This document shows, in pieces, positions 23,076-33,508 of a stretch of 64,000 bases of DNA. This stretch comes from Cercospora beticola (taxonomy: Eukaryota; Ascomycota; Dothideomycetes; Mycosphaerellales; Mycosphaerellaceae). Position 1 is the stretch's first letter. Each line of letters starts with the position of its first letter. Both the position numbers and the translations under genes were made by a program. The notes below the pieces were generated by a model. The model was not told the origin of the DNA. It was given only the letters and a program-made list of their open reading frames with translations, and did not search any database. Location of the stretch: contig NC_088938.1 in NCBI RefSeq assembly GCF_033473495.1, positions 1,612,001-1,676,000 on the forward strand, in the 5' to 3' direction.

Positions 23076-23566
23076 GGTTGTATTCGCGGGCTTTCTGTGT
23101 TTCTGCTGATATGCTGTTATGCTGCAGATGTATGTCGTTGAATTGAAATGCGAAAGATGGCTTTTCTTTTTGCGGGGTGCTTTTCAAGGGCGTTATTGCT
23201 TCTCCAGAATGGTCTTCGTACTCTTGGTCTGTGAATTCTTGACTCGATCGGGCGAGGTCGCATGTTGTGGTGGAGACCTTGACGTATGTAGGGACGAGAA
23301 GACTAGCTTAGCTATCAGGTTGCCAATCACAGGCAATTGAAAGCTAGGAGGTAATATTCTGGTACTATAGGCACTGGTCCTGTAATCGTCTGTGGAGATG
23401 AATGACTGTAACTTGTCTCCCTGTTCTTCTTATGCAAGAACATTACAGCATTGTCACTCTTGCTTTGTGATCATCACCCCAGCTTTATTTTCCATCAAAT
23501 ATGCTGCTTTGATTGCCGCAAGATGTGCATCCATAATGAAGCACAAGCGTCCAATTTGCGAGTTCA

Positions 23567-24069
23567 TCACAAATACGAACGTGCTTTATTATTCTCTTTC
23601 CATGCCTTCTCTTCCTCCGAATTCGAAGGTGGTGGATCGATGCCTTGAATGCGCCACAAATCTCTCGGTGTCTCCGCGATGTGGATTTCCCACTCGATCT
23701 CAGGTCGCTGAAGGATGTATGGACGCAGAGTCTGCATGTCAAGTCCATTAGTTCAGTACACAACGCAAAATGATTACCAAGCTCATTACGAACCTCATTC
23801 ATCTTGTCCATCCATGCTGTACGTTGCTTTCGGCCTGCTTCAGTATCAGGATTCGGCATTTGTCGTGCGATTTGCTCCACTGTTAAGCGGACGAAGTTCT
23901 TCTTCGTCTCTCCGCCAACCCACAATCCCTCTTCTTTCACGTCGACAAATATGACATTGACATAGAATGCAGGTAGCATCGCATATTGTTTGGTGATGGC
24001 TTCTGCGATACCTTTCCTCTGGTCATAGGTGAAGGTATCTGGGTGTGCGTAGATTCTCCAGAGCGGCAT
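23567..24069 (-). CDS. cis-CaaD-like tautomerase-superfamily protein
   Basis: Exons 24069-23794 and 23731-23567, with a 62-nt intron (GTTCGT..CATGCAG) in phase 0; 146 aa. The protein starts MPLWRIYAHPDTFT, so after Met removal Pro becomes residue 1, the catalytic base/acid of the tautomerase superfamily. FYVNVIFVDV, LWVGGETKKNFVRL and the C-terminal block IEWEIHIAETPRDLWRIQG-IDPPP match the fungal Tautomerase_3 / cis-3-chloroacrylic acid dehalogenase-like group. The second exon was found in a different frame from the first and only appears after splicing. The natural substrate is unknown. The unspliced frame runs on to 23485, but with unrelated sequence. Confidence 0.9.
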
Positions 24070-24167
24070 GTTGGGTGGCGTGTAGCTGAGTGGGCTAGAA
24101 GGGTAAGATGATTTCCCTCAGAAGACGAATGAGCTTTGGGTTCTCCGGCAGGGCGTCTCCATATTCT

Positions 24168-24173
24168 CTTATA
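24168..24173 (-). promoter_or_regulatory. TATA-like element of the tautomerase gene
   Basis: The minus strand reads GATATAAGAG here, 99 nt upstream of the start codon at 24069. Confidence 0.4.
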
Positions 24174-25303
24174 TCTCGTCTCCAGCCAAAGTTTATGCTG
24201 AGCTGGAAGCCACAATCCGCTGTGATGGTGGAGCCCCTCCTGCGGGGATTAGTGACCGATGACGGATTGATATAGGAATGTGACCTGCTGTCCAAACGCG
24301 CATCTTTGATCCCTCGGTAGCGTTGTGCAGTCGCGTGGAGCATAATGAAGCTGCTGCATCGTCACTAGCGGCTGAAGTTCACTAATCTCAATATGCATCC
24401 CATCGAAGGCTTGCTTGTGTACGAGGTTGCACTCGGATCCAGAATCTCTGTACCTTCAGCCGTACATGTCGTGAGTTTGACGGCCAGCAAGTCGCAATCT
24501 CCATCACACGGCCGTAATTGCATCTTTCAGGCCTCCAGGTCCGCACGTTTGGGCAGCATGAAGCCTGCTTGAAGTGGCTCACGCCCACGCTTGCCGCGGA
24601 GCGTCGGGGTCAAAGTGGCTCAGACAAATGAATCAGTCAGCATGCTCCAGATGACTGAGATGAATGCAATGCATCAATCGGTTTTTGTATGAAGCTGGTA
24701 TTTGGAGTTGTTGTTCCAGTCTGTTGTGGAAGAAGGTGCGGGTCATGACGTCGAGAGCCTCGAGACGAGGGCTCTCGGCTATGAGCGTTTCCACGCGCGC
24801 TCTCCTTCTCCCTGGCATCCACATCAACATTGAGCAACATCAACGTGACTTCAAAAGCTCCCGTCACGCTGCAAGACATGCGGACGGAGAGCGGGCGCAC
24901 TGCAACGCGTCGCCATGCGCCAGATCAACGGCCGCCGTTCCCGTCAGACAATGGCTGAAAGGAGGCAGCCGTCTGTCCTCGCGAATGTGCTAATTGACAT
25001 AGTCTTGCAGCCTTGCCTCGTGGAATAGCTCTGCCTCCTGGCACATCGGCAGTTCTGATGGCATGGAGTCGTAGCTCTTCACCGGCCCGTGAAGCCATCA
25101 CGCCGGAGAGACCGTACAGCACAGAGCAGACGCCATGGCGCGACAGAACCAACTCTCTCGGGTCGCACGACATCGCAAGTACACTGTTGAGCTTCGTGGA
25201 GACCACAAGCTCGACGTAATTTGTACTATGCCCGACTGCTTCTCCAGTCACTGACCTTTCGTCCACCTCATAAACACGTTACACTCAGGATTTCACCAGC
25301 AAA
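24174..25303. other. Divergent intergenic region, 1.1 kb
   Basis: It lies between the tautomerase (minus) and the single-pass membrane protein gene (plus). Small overlapping frames on both strands are unrecognised. A signal-peptide exon for the gene at 25304 might hide here, but I could not find a convincing ATG plus donor. Confidence 0.4.
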
Positions 25304-26086
25304 ATGCCCGAATCGTACACAGGCCATTGCATAGCAGTGCAAAGCACTTTTGCATCCTGCGCCCAGCGCGTCGACTCACTCCGCACCGAATGCACCAAAT
25401 CTTACACAGCTCTCACACAATGGCCCGGTCCTTGCGAGTGTACATACTATGCTCAAGATTTGATGTGCTTCGACGAGCAAGAACTCTGTGCATCGCAAGT
25501 CTGGTCCCAAGTCCCGCAGTGGTTTCGTGATGGAGTGACTTCTTGTCTGGCCAAGGATCCCGACTACACAATTCGTGCTCAGCTCGGGCAATTCTCCAAT
25601 CCATTTACCGTTTCTGGTCTTGCTGGTAGCCTGGCGGCTGCAACAACCTTTGGTCAGGATGATGTGAGCACGACCGCAAGTCCCGGCAGTTATGCCTCTG
25701 GGTTACCGAATGCGACCGCCGCAGCTGCAAGTCCTCCAGCCAGCCGTCGGACCAGCTTGTCAGGCAAAAGTATCGCAGGTATCGTGATCGGAGTCGTGGC
25801 ATGCTTGATCTTGGCACTACTCGGGCTCTACCTGCTTTTCAGGCGCAGGAAAGCGAGGGAAGGGGCGAGTACCATCAAAGCCAGCCACGAGTTGCATGCA
25901 GAATCAAATGTTCATGAGAAAGACAACACAGCCATCTATGAAAAGGAAGGCATAGATATGTCCGAGTTGCCTCCACCAGAACCTGTCGAGTTGTTCACCG
26001 AGGAAGCAGCACTGGAACTGGGTGTCCCCCCAACGGGTGACGCCGGGAGAGTGCGCGAGAAGACGTTTCGATCCCAGCCACCATAG
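25304..26086 (+). CDS. Single-pass membrane protein with 8-Cys ectodomain
   Basis: 260 aa in one exon as drawn. Residues 1 to about 85 hold eight Cys (9, 19, 30, 44, 46, 55, 62, 81), probably four disulfides. A Ser/Ala/Thr-rich stalk follows (about 105-155). One membrane span (SIAGIVIGVVACLILALLGL, near 162-182) is followed at once by RRRKAR, so by the positive-inside rule the N-terminus faces outside. The cytosolic tail is acidic and ends TFRSQPP. This is the shape of fungal wall-sensor or Mid2-like proteins, but the Cys pattern is not one I can name. There is no N-terminal signal peptide, so either the protein is type III or a 5' exon is missing. Confidence 0.72.
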   Translation: MPESYTGHCIAVQSTFASCAQRVDSLRTECTKSYTALTQWPGPCECTYYAQDLMCFDEQELCASQVWSQVPQWFRDGVTSCLAKDPDYTIRAQLGQFSNPFTVSGLAGSLAAATTFGQDDVSTTASPGSYASGLPNATAAAASPPASRRTSLSGKSIAGIVIGVVACLILALLGLYLLFRRRKAREGASTIKASHELHAESNVHEKDNTAIYEKEGIDMSELPPPEPVELFTEEAALELGVPPTGDAGRVREKTFRSQPP

Positions 26087-26089
26087 TAG

Positions 26090-26760
26090 TATATTATGCT
26101 CGAGCAGATATCGGTCCGTATTCGCAGGCACAGCAGCCCTCAGTGAACTGTGGGGCCCAAAACTACGGACATTCGTTAGCTCTTCTATCTGGCAAGCCAG
26201 TAGAATCACGTCTCGCTGCACGAGATACACTGGTACAGCGTTCAAGTCACATTCAGGAGTACCAGTGGCGCCAATGCACATACACATATGCTTCTGCCCC
26301 AAGAGCCCTCATCAGAGTGTGGGGACATTCGATGCAAACATCCGCTGGCGTCCGTTTTCTGACACCCAACAAAACAGCAGAAACGGCAGCCTCCGAAATC
26401 CTTCCAAGCCTCCGTGGCGTTCATGCGGCACCGGAAGCGCGGTTCAACATCGTGCAAAGTTCCATACCGCCATTGAGATCAGTGCTGCATGGAACCACAA
26501 CTTTCAATTGTGCCCTCTGCCGACTGTGGATACCTTTTCTGCAGACAACCGCTGGTGTCCGCAGACTCACTACCATCAGGAATGCTTACCGTCATATACA
26601 CTTCGATCGTATCATCGTATTCGCAATGCTGGCGCAGAACGACACATCTTGCCCTAGTCGTCAGGATATGGATATGAAGTTTTGCCCTGTTGCCCTCTAC
26701 CAAGTGTGGGGAACGCATCTGCAGACATTGAGTAGCGTCTCTTCACAACTTAGCCAATCC
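26090..26760. repeat. Four degenerate direct repeats, unit about 170-205 bp
   Basis: Copies are anchored by a G/CTGTGG core at about 26149, 26318, 26523 and 26705. The second and third share GCAAACATCCGCTGGCGTCC against GCAGACAACCGCTGGTGTCC just after the core. Sequence before the core is also shared (GCCC..CTCATCAGAGTGTGG, GCCCTCTGCCGACTGTGG, GCCCTCTACCAAGTGTGG). A CGTATTCGCA block recurs at about 26115 and 26617. Many differences are C/T or G/A. Frames on both strands cross the array but none looks like a gene. Confidence 0.65.
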
Positions 26761-27451
26761 TTTGGCATTTGGCCCTTGTCACTGTGCTGATCTGATCGAG
26801 CGGCTCCGAGAAGCGGGCCCTCGCAACAATCTGAGGAACCTCGACAGCGGCTCTCGCATGACCTATCTCGCCTGGTTGTAATAAAGTTCGCTAGTTGATC
26901 CCGGTAGGGAAACCTATGTTCGAACTAGTTAACGACCCAGCCAGCTAACATCAACAGCTTTTCCTGCTGTGCACAGTATCGCGAAATGTATGCCCTTCAG
27001 AGATCAGAGTTCAATGATGATGATAGGAGGTACTCGCTGCAATTGTGGCTGACCAATGATGGAAGTGTACTTGGAATTTGGAACATGATTTCAAGAGGCG
27101 TCGGTGGACCCACATCGACTTGAGGGCTCAGCTCGCTCGCCGAAACCACATCACTGAAACTGTTGAACAATGTTGTCGCTCACTGTATTTTGCACTTACT
27201 AACTCATTCAAACACCATGATCAAAGATTTCCGACTGCGATGCATTTTCATGATGCTTTGAATCCAGGAAGCCAGAAGCATGCAGAGCCAATTTGATGAA
27301 CTTTGATATGCTTGGCGTCATACAGCAAGGAACAATTAATGGTCTTATGCGTCAATCTCTGCACAGCAACGAGCCCCACGACAGAACAAGTTGTCACCGC
27401 AAATGCAATGATTGTTGTCAAACGCTATCTCTCAGCTCAAGCTATACTCAC
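26761..27451. other. Intergenic region right of the degenerate repeats
   Basis: 3' flank of the carboxylesterase gene. I see no gene and no clear repeat. Confidence 0.45.
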
Positions 27452-29268
27452 TTAGTACTCCTGCTGTCTAACAATCTCCGGAGAAATCAAAAATCCACAT
27501 CTTTCCTTCAATTTCTGCTTCTTCAACGCTTCTCGTGCGGCATGACTACCATTGACACCACCATACCCTTCTTCCGGTCCACCAATAATGTAGATTCCAT
27601 AATTCTCATCCTCGAAATTCGCCTTATGCCAGCCTTGCAAAGTGGTGTTATCGATCGAAGGCTGACCCAATGCAGCAAATGAAGTCCACGATCGGCTCTC
27701 TCTGGGAACTAACGCGTAATCCTCAGGACTGGGGTGGAAGGGAAAGTCGTAGATGTCGTAATGCGAGAGATTGCCGAAGGAGTATGCTAGCTCACTGGTG
27801 TGAGGAACACCGTATCCGTATAAGGAGAAGTTGGTTTCAAGTAACGGCGTGATGATTGTTTGGTTTTGATCGTAGAAGTAAACGTCGTTTCCGGCTTTCG
27901 CTAAGGCTTCTCCGAAGTAGACGGGTTGGCAGGTCATGAGGATGTCGCGTAGGATCCTGCCTGCGCGTCGGATTTCTGCGTTTAGTTCGAGGGTGCCATT
28001 TGAGAAGTACTCTGCCTGAAAGTCGGATTGTGGATATAGGTCGAGGAGCTTGTCCAAGTTCGCGTCGGTGAATCCGGGTAGATAGTCTTTGAAGAAGTCG
28101 CGGGTTGCTGAGGCATTGGTGATCGTTGCCGGTGTGTAAAATGTTGTGTCATCTTCACACCATCCAATCATGGTGGTTACGTTGTAGAATCGTCCCGTGG
28201 CGATGAGCTCTGACGGAGCTGCTGGTAAGAAGTCGCCATCCACTACAGGCAGCCAGATGTCTCCCAAGTTCATGAGAGTCGATGTGGCGTTTTGGGCGTC
28301 CAAAAGGTCGGCTGTGGTGAGATTTCTCAAACACTGCAGAGTTGCATCGGAGTCCAGCTCGGTGGTGTTGCACTTGGTATAATCCGCGACCGCCTTCATC
28401 GCATCACGGGTGAAGTTGGCGGTAATGCCGCCTTCCAGGATCTGACTCTGCCCAATGGCTTTGTGAAAGACTGATGGCTTGCTCGCGCCATAAGCCATCA
28501 TCTGCATACCAATTGCCAGGCCACCAGAGCTCTGTCCATGAATGAGGACATTATCTGGGTCTCCGCCAAATGCCGCGATATTGCTCTGAACCCATTCAAG
28601 AGCTAGTCGATGATCGCGCAGTCCTGCGTTCTCGGAGCACTCTTGCTTCAATGCATCCGACTGGGCGAACCCAAAGATGCCCAGTCGGTAGTTAATCTGC
28701 ACTGAAATAACTGGATGACCATGGGCGACGGACTGTAAGATCATGCCTCCAGGCTGAGAGATGGGGTCGTCCTTGAAGCCAACCTTGAAGCTTCCTGGTT
28801 GTTCGTTAGCATGCTAATCTGGGTGACACTGGATGATGTACTCCAGCAGCACGACTATGTGTCACAGGCAGTCGAAAGCATACCTCCATGTATGTACAGC
28901 ATTACCGGCAGTCTATCATGATGAGTCGTTCCATTTGGTCGATATACATTCAATCGCAGACAGTCCTCCGAGGTCTCTGTTACGTTTCCCAAATACGGCG
29001 GGACGGCGTTCAGTCCTAGTAGCTGAGGGCAAGCAGGGCCTGGACCTTTCGCTTCGATTACTCCTGAGGGTACAAATGGTCTCGGTGGCTTGAACCTGTT
29101 CGCTCCGCCCGTGTCTTGTCCATAACGGATACCCAAGAAAGTCTCCACTTGATCCTTGTACAGGCCTTGGTACGTTGCGTTCGCCGTAGTTGCATTAGGC
29201 GCACAGGAGTATGCTTGCACAGATGTGAAGAGTGCCACGGCGGCCACGGGAATCCACCCTGACTTCAT
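27452..29268 (-). CDS. Secreted type B carboxylesterase
   Basis: Exons 29268-28884 and 28794-27452, with an 89-nt intron (GTATGC..AACCAG); 575 aa. A signal peptide (MKSGWIPVAAVALFTSVQA) is followed by the alpha/beta-hydrolase fold of the cholinesterase/lipase family. Landmarks: FLGIRYG, EDCLRLNVYRP (about 101-111), the oxyanion segment YIHGGSFKVG created by the splice, nucleophile Ser217 in GQSSGG, a candidate acid in MIGWCEDDTTFYTP, and a candidate His in YGVPHTSELAY. Length is normal for the family. Many N-x-S/T sites suggest glycosylation. The family hydrolyses carboxylic esters; here the substrate could be a plant, lipid or xenobiotic ester, with no sequence evidence to choose. Confidence 0.93.
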
Positions 29269-29804
29269 CTCTGCGGTCTACTTGGGCGGTGAATGGAGCA
29301 AAGAGGCTCAATATCGCGACACCGTTGCGCTCACAGGGATCCCGGTGTGCAACCCTGGCTAGCTTTTGAGGTCGCAGCTGTTAAATGTCCTGTGCGGCTC
29401 CGCTGGTGGAATAGACTAAACAGAATGATGAAACTTTCAAATAGAATACATTGAGATGCATTGTCTGTTGGATCCTCTGCTCGGATACCACATTGTGACG
29501 CATGCAACGTCACCCATTTATGCCCGAGAGAGGACAGGATCGGCGTACAGGATCGACGACAGTCAGGGAGGAAAACCGCGTCGTCGTAGCATTGAAGCTG
29601 AATTCCCTGTTGACCACATGAAAGTCTGGTCTGTCGCTGGTGATGAAGCAGAAGCTATAAGCAGATCAAGAAGGTACGAGCTGTGCGAGGGAAAGTATAT
29701 GGAAGATAGGCCGCCAAGATGGGACCCAAGAGAATGCTTGATTCGAGAGTGCTGAGAAGTACTGAGGCGGTATGGGAATTAGTCTCATCCCAACAACAAT
29801 TCTA
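29269..29804. other. Intergenic region, carboxylesterase promoter
   Basis: 536 bp between the start of the carboxylesterase and the stop of the next minus-strand gene. Frames here are shadows. No clear TATA box is seen. Confidence 0.45.
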
Positions 29805-30395
29805 TCACCGCAGTCGGGTTTGCTCCAGTGACGCCCTCTTCGTCGCTTCTCTGACAGCACGCTCGACATCAGAATACACTCGCTCCTCGTCCCACGACAT
29901 GACCGGAGCCGCAGGGTGAGGCGCCGTCGGCACATAGCGGTTCTTCGCGTCTCGAAATGTGTCGCATCGCTGCTCCCACGCCTCGGCCGCTCGTCGTTCT
30001 TCCTTCGACAATGGCGGAGCAGGTGGTTCATACTGCGCCTCAGGCGAGGAACCGCGTCGCTGATGTTGCTGTTGGTGTTTCTTCCGCCGAAAATACGTCT
30101 TCCTCGACCAATGGTCTTGCGGTTCCTCTTCGTACTGGCGTCTAGATCCCGGCGCGGCCTTCTGCTGATGTCGACTACTTCGCAAGTACGATTTCCTGGA
30201 CCAGTCCTCCTCGCTCTTCCTATCGCTGGCAGAACTTGACGCACGATCTCGAGACCGACTTCCTGAGCAATCTCTCTTCTCGCGAGGATCTGCAATCTTG
30301 TGGGCGTGGTGAATGCATTTCTCCCCGATGGCAGTGTCGACCAGCTTCGTCACGCCCGTCGCACAGATGCCGGCGATCGCAGGGTCGAAAGGCAT
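29805..30395 (-). CDS. Ser/Arg/Gln-rich orphan protein with internal duplication
   Basis: Single exon, 196 aa from the ATG at 30395; the frame extends upstream to 30458 but without another ATG. The first 28 residues (MPFDPAIAGICATGVTKLVD and on) are mildly hydrophobic. The middle is charged and disordered, with a duplicated motif: EEDWSRKSYLRSSRHQQ and then QDHWSRKTYFRRKKHQQ about 37 residues later. The C-terminal third (from LSKEERRAAEAWEQRCDTF) is predicted helical with a VYSDVERAVREATKRAS helix. I do not recognise a family. Composition and the internal repeat argue for a real gene rather than chance. Confidence 0.62.
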   Translation of the reverse strand: MPFDPAIAGICATGVTKLVDTAIGEKCIHHAHKIADPREKRDCSGSRSRDRASSSASDRKSEEDWSRKSYLRSSRHQQKAAPGSRRQYEEEPQDHWSRKTYFRRKKHQQQHQRRGSSPEAQYEPPAPPLSKEERRAAEAWEQRCDTFRDAKNRYVPTAPHPAAPVMSWDEERVYSDVERAVREATKRASLEQTRLR

Positions 30396-30860
30396 TGGTG
30401 GAGGATCGAATGGAAGGATCGAGCTGACTTTGCCTTGATACAGGATTTCAAGGCACAACAGGCGCTAGTAATTTGCAGTGGGTCAAGTATACTGTAGCGT
30501 GGATCTTCGTAAGGAGCTTTCAGTGGTCGCTGATGTGCAGCAGTCTCGTTGTAGTTGAGTACGACTTGTCTTGCACCCACGACACCTCCTCACGAACACC
30601 ACGACTCACCGCACAGTGACGACACTGACAGCGTGACACTTTCGGCTGTCGTGTGCCTGACAGATCGCTCGGTAGCGAGCCTATTGCGTGCAGGTGCCAC
30701 ACGAAATAATGTCGTGATGGTTGCCCGCCACCGCGCTAGTGGAGCCATACCAAGAATTGACTTCAGCCGAGCTCTGGGGAAATGGGGCTGAAACGTGCAG
30801 AGGGGTCTAGAATGTCGTCACGAATGCCATGAAGCGATGTCCGGTCTGTATACACCATCT

Positions 30861-31238
30861 CTAGGCAGCGACCAGAATCCCCGCCGACGAAGACGCAGTC
30901 GACCACAAACGATGAACATCACCCCGCAAGACGTCGGTCTGTCCAGTGGAAGAGTGTGAGCAACGGCCACTGTAGCGCTGAGTACCTCTGGCCATGCCCT
31001 TTTCTCGTCGTTCAATCTTGCCATTTCTGACGTCGGCAAAGACATTTTCGAGGATAACTTCTTGGTCATTCAGTCGCCTATCTCACCTCTCCGCGGACTC
31101 AACACAAGTTGTATGCTTAACGATAACCTCCGCGGCGCAGTCCACGTGTACTCCAAGCTTTCCCTCGCGCACTCTTGCAGCTCTTCTCTTGGCGTCGTTG
31201 AGCTGGCCAGTCTGAACGCAAGAAATGCCAACAAGCAT
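30861..31238 (-). CDS. Doubtful small spliced gene
   Basis: An ATG at 31238 opens a frame with protein-like composition (TGQLNDAKRRAARVREGKLG, EVIVKHTTCVESAE). A GTGAGA donor at 31086 and a GACGTCAG acceptor at 31027 enclose a 60-nt segment containing CTGAATGAC, and the join keeps frame to a stop at 30861, giving 105 aa. Without splicing it ends after 51 aa at 31083. I recognise no family. It could be a real small protein, the tail of a longer gene, or noncoding leader of the divergent MCLPF-1 gene. Confidence 0.25.
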
Positions 31239-31359
31239 TCGCCACTCTGAGATCAAATGACATCGGTCCAGGCTCGCTGTCAAGAAATCCAAGAATGTTC
31301 TTGAACAACAATCATGGCATATGACATAGACAGGTAGGTGAGAGCAGTGAACGAGAGCG

Positions 31360-31366
31360 TATATAA
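31360..31366 (+). promoter_or_regulatory. TATA box of the MCLPF-1 gene
   Basis: TATATAA, 140 nt upstream of the ATG at 31500. The leader between them is A/C-rich (CAACAA, CACAAAC, CACAACAC), typical of strongly expressed fungal genes. Confidence 0.55.
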
Positions 31367-31499
31367 CACTGCGAGAAAAGTAAGTATTGCACATCATCAA
31401 CAACAAAGCAATCGCCTCCATATCGAACAAGAATTACAATATTATCGCCCACAAACAACACTCACAACACAACCACAAATCTACACTCAAAAATCAATC

Positions 31500-31709
31500 A
31501 TGTGTCTTCCATTCCGTCGTCGACGCACACAAACAGTCGTCGTGGAGAAGCCACGCTATGGCAGCCCCCGCATGGGAGGCGGAGGAATGATGGGAGGCGG
31601 AAGAGGAATGATGGGAGGAGGTCGAGGGATGATGGGAGGGTTCGGTGGGGGACGAGGACGCGCAGCATGCCCACCTCGATCGCGTTTCGGCGGCGGCCGT
31701 CGCTGCTAA
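31500..31709 (+). CDS. MCLPF-1: small Gly/Met/Arg-rich protein
   Basis: 69 aa in one exon. It starts MCLPFRRRRTQTVVVEKPRY and continues with near-tandem GGGRGMM units, then Phe/Gly/Arg and a Cys-containing end (FGGGRRC). The ATG is supported by a TATA box 140 nt upstream and an unstructured A/C-rich leader. Cys2 right after Met, followed by a basic run, could allow S-acylation and membrane attachment (inference). The Gly-Arg-rich part resembles RGG-type RNA-binding tails (inference). I do not know a named family. It shares its first five residues, small size and composition with the protein at 32595, 1.1 kb downstream. Confidence 0.68.
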   Translation: MCLPFRRRRTQTVVVEKPRYGSPRMGGGGMMGGGRGMMGGGRGMMGGFGGGRGRAACPPRSRFGGGRRC

Positions 31710-32594
31710 ACAATCGCCAATCAACAGCAAAGTCCTGGACAAGAGTTCAAATCCATCACGACGAACAACGATGTCACGATACGGACCTGTAAGACTACTG
31801 AAGAGAAGAGTCACGAGAGAGTGAAGGCGCCTGGGGAAAATTTCCAAAGTGTACTTTTAGCAATTGATCAGCACGGCATTGGGAGGATTTATTTGTACGA
31901 TGAGGATGTGACTGAATGAAAGAAACTATTCCAGATCTACTACTGCGAACTATCGAAAAGGTTGCAAGCCATCAACTTGGTCATGCGATGCGTCTTCGTT
32001 CGAAGACTGATCCAACAGTGGCCTTCAGACAGGGTTTACCTTGCACGATTCGAGCTCATTTGGCAACGACAACCAGGCAGCAATTTCTGCTCCATCGAAC
32101 TCAGCAAGATTCCAGTTCTCCATCCCGTGATCGTGGCCTCCATTGCCTGCATTCGAGATCGACCGCAGTGTTGATCATCTTGAGAAGAACAGAAATGTTG
32201 TGCACGGCGCACGCTGCTGCACGGGGACGACACCAAGATCACCCTTGACCACCTATCGGCCGCGTATGTGGCTGTGTCCAGTTACTCAATCCAAGTTCTC
32301 CACTGTCTGGTAAGGCGATAGAAGTCTGGAACTGGAAGAGGAGCATGCTACTTGTCGACGGCAAGGTTGCTCAGGCACCAAGGGAGTCATAAGTGCTCAC
32401 CCTTAGCCCATTTTTCTTGGGTTAAAGATAATTGATATCACTTGAGAGATCCATCGCCATTCTTCTTTCCTCGAAACGCCTCAGAAGTACAATCGTCCAG
32501 CATCGTTCTTCCGAAGAGTGACAGACTTTACCGAAGCGAGCTGTTTCTCAATCCAGACAGAAGCATACCAGCAGCATCAGTCGTACGCACAGCA
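31710..32594. other. Spacer between the two MCLPF genes
   Basis: 885 bp in which only shadow frames are visible. The right end before 32595 is the leader of the second gene and is A/C-rich like that of the first. Confidence 0.45.
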
Positions 32595-32786
32595 ATGTGC
32601 CTGCCATTCTATCATCGCAGCTACTACAGACCGCATTGCGGCGGATATGCAAGACCTTACCTTGGCGGGAGAAGAATGTACGGAAGCTATTACGGTCGTG
32701 CAAGCTACCAACCTGGAGGACGACCACACCACGAGTACCGCCACGAATACCGCCGAGGCCATAGCTGCGGACCTGGTCGTCGATAG
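32595..32786 (+). CDS. MCLPF-2: small Tyr/Arg/Gly/His-rich protein
   Basis: 63 aa in one exon, starting MCLPFYHRSYYRPHCGGY and ending YRRGHSCGPGRR. The frame stays open upstream to 32442, but the ATG at 32595 aligns with the start of MCLPF-1. The region upstream contains ACCAGCAGCATCAG..ACAGCA, similar in style to the leader of its neighbour. A Tyr/Gly/Arg-rich composition could suit phase-separating or RNA-binding behaviour; no domain is recognisable. Cys2 again follows Met. Confidence 0.6.
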   Translation: MCLPFYHRSYYRPHCGGYARPYLGGRRMYGSYYGRASYQPGGRPHHEYRHEYRRGHSCGPGRR

Positions 32787-33508
32787 GTACCCCGAGTTTC
32801 GCATATTCCTACCGGGCTCCAGCTCGAACGCTGCCATAAGTGTCCGGAAATCGAAGGGGACCGGAGCAGGACTAGATACTCGTCCAACGTGAAAGCGAGT
32901 CTCGACGACGACGGTCGATGTAGTAGGAATGTATGCCATCTAGATCCGGGAGGAGATGGTGTAGTCACAACGAGAGCGAGGAAAATACAGGATCATCGCG
33001 GTTTTCTGTTATTTCAAGGTGTTGCCCGGTATTCTCTTCCATCCTTTCACTTCAGAGACCTTCCAGCTCCGCGATCGAAGTCGATGAGATCTGAGTTCAA
33101 CGTGAGTCGTGCTCGTACTCGTCCTGACGTTCAGCGTTGCGAATATGATCGATTCCAAATTAGCGTTGAATGAGGAAGAACAATGTTGTCGGCAAAAGAG
33201 ACGTCAAGTTGGCTTCGGCGTCGGCAGAACAGCGGCTTCTCTCCAAACGTTCTCGAACTTGACCAATTCTTCTTGTCGCCGGAAGCAAAATTGAACGAAG
33301 CCCCAAGCATATCCGCAACTTAGAAGAGCACCGTGATGGTTTGTAAGATGGCCAGGACGAGAGGCATCCGGGTCTCGCTGCCTGATGAGTCCCCGCGCGC
33401 CATCATTCGAAAGGCCTGAAGTTGAGAGTTCTGGTGTTGCAAAAAGCAGTCCATCAAGGTCGTCCATTGCTCTGGTCTCTAACCAACTTTTGCAGCCAAC
33501 TGCCAGTC
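32787..33508. other. Intergenic region before the MetE-like gene
   Basis: 722 bp with only short overlapping frames. The frame leading into the MetE-like gene is open from 33422 but has no earlier ATG that fits the family. Confidence 0.45.

Larger units (their letters stand above)
30396..31499. other. Intergenic region with a doubtful small minus-strand gene
   Basis: It contains the promoters of the orphan on the left and the MCLPF-1 gene on the right. A possible two-exon minus-strand gene (31238-31087 joined to 31026-30861) is listed separately with low confidence. Confidence 0.4.

Noticed and set aside
23485..23566. Unspliced C-terminal extension of the tautomerase frame
   Set aside because: Splicing at 23793/23732 restores the conserved family ending in another frame with a stop at 23567.
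26143..26790. Plus-strand 215-codon frame across the degenerate repeats
   Set aside because: The repeats do not stay in one frame between copies, so the frame is probably chance.
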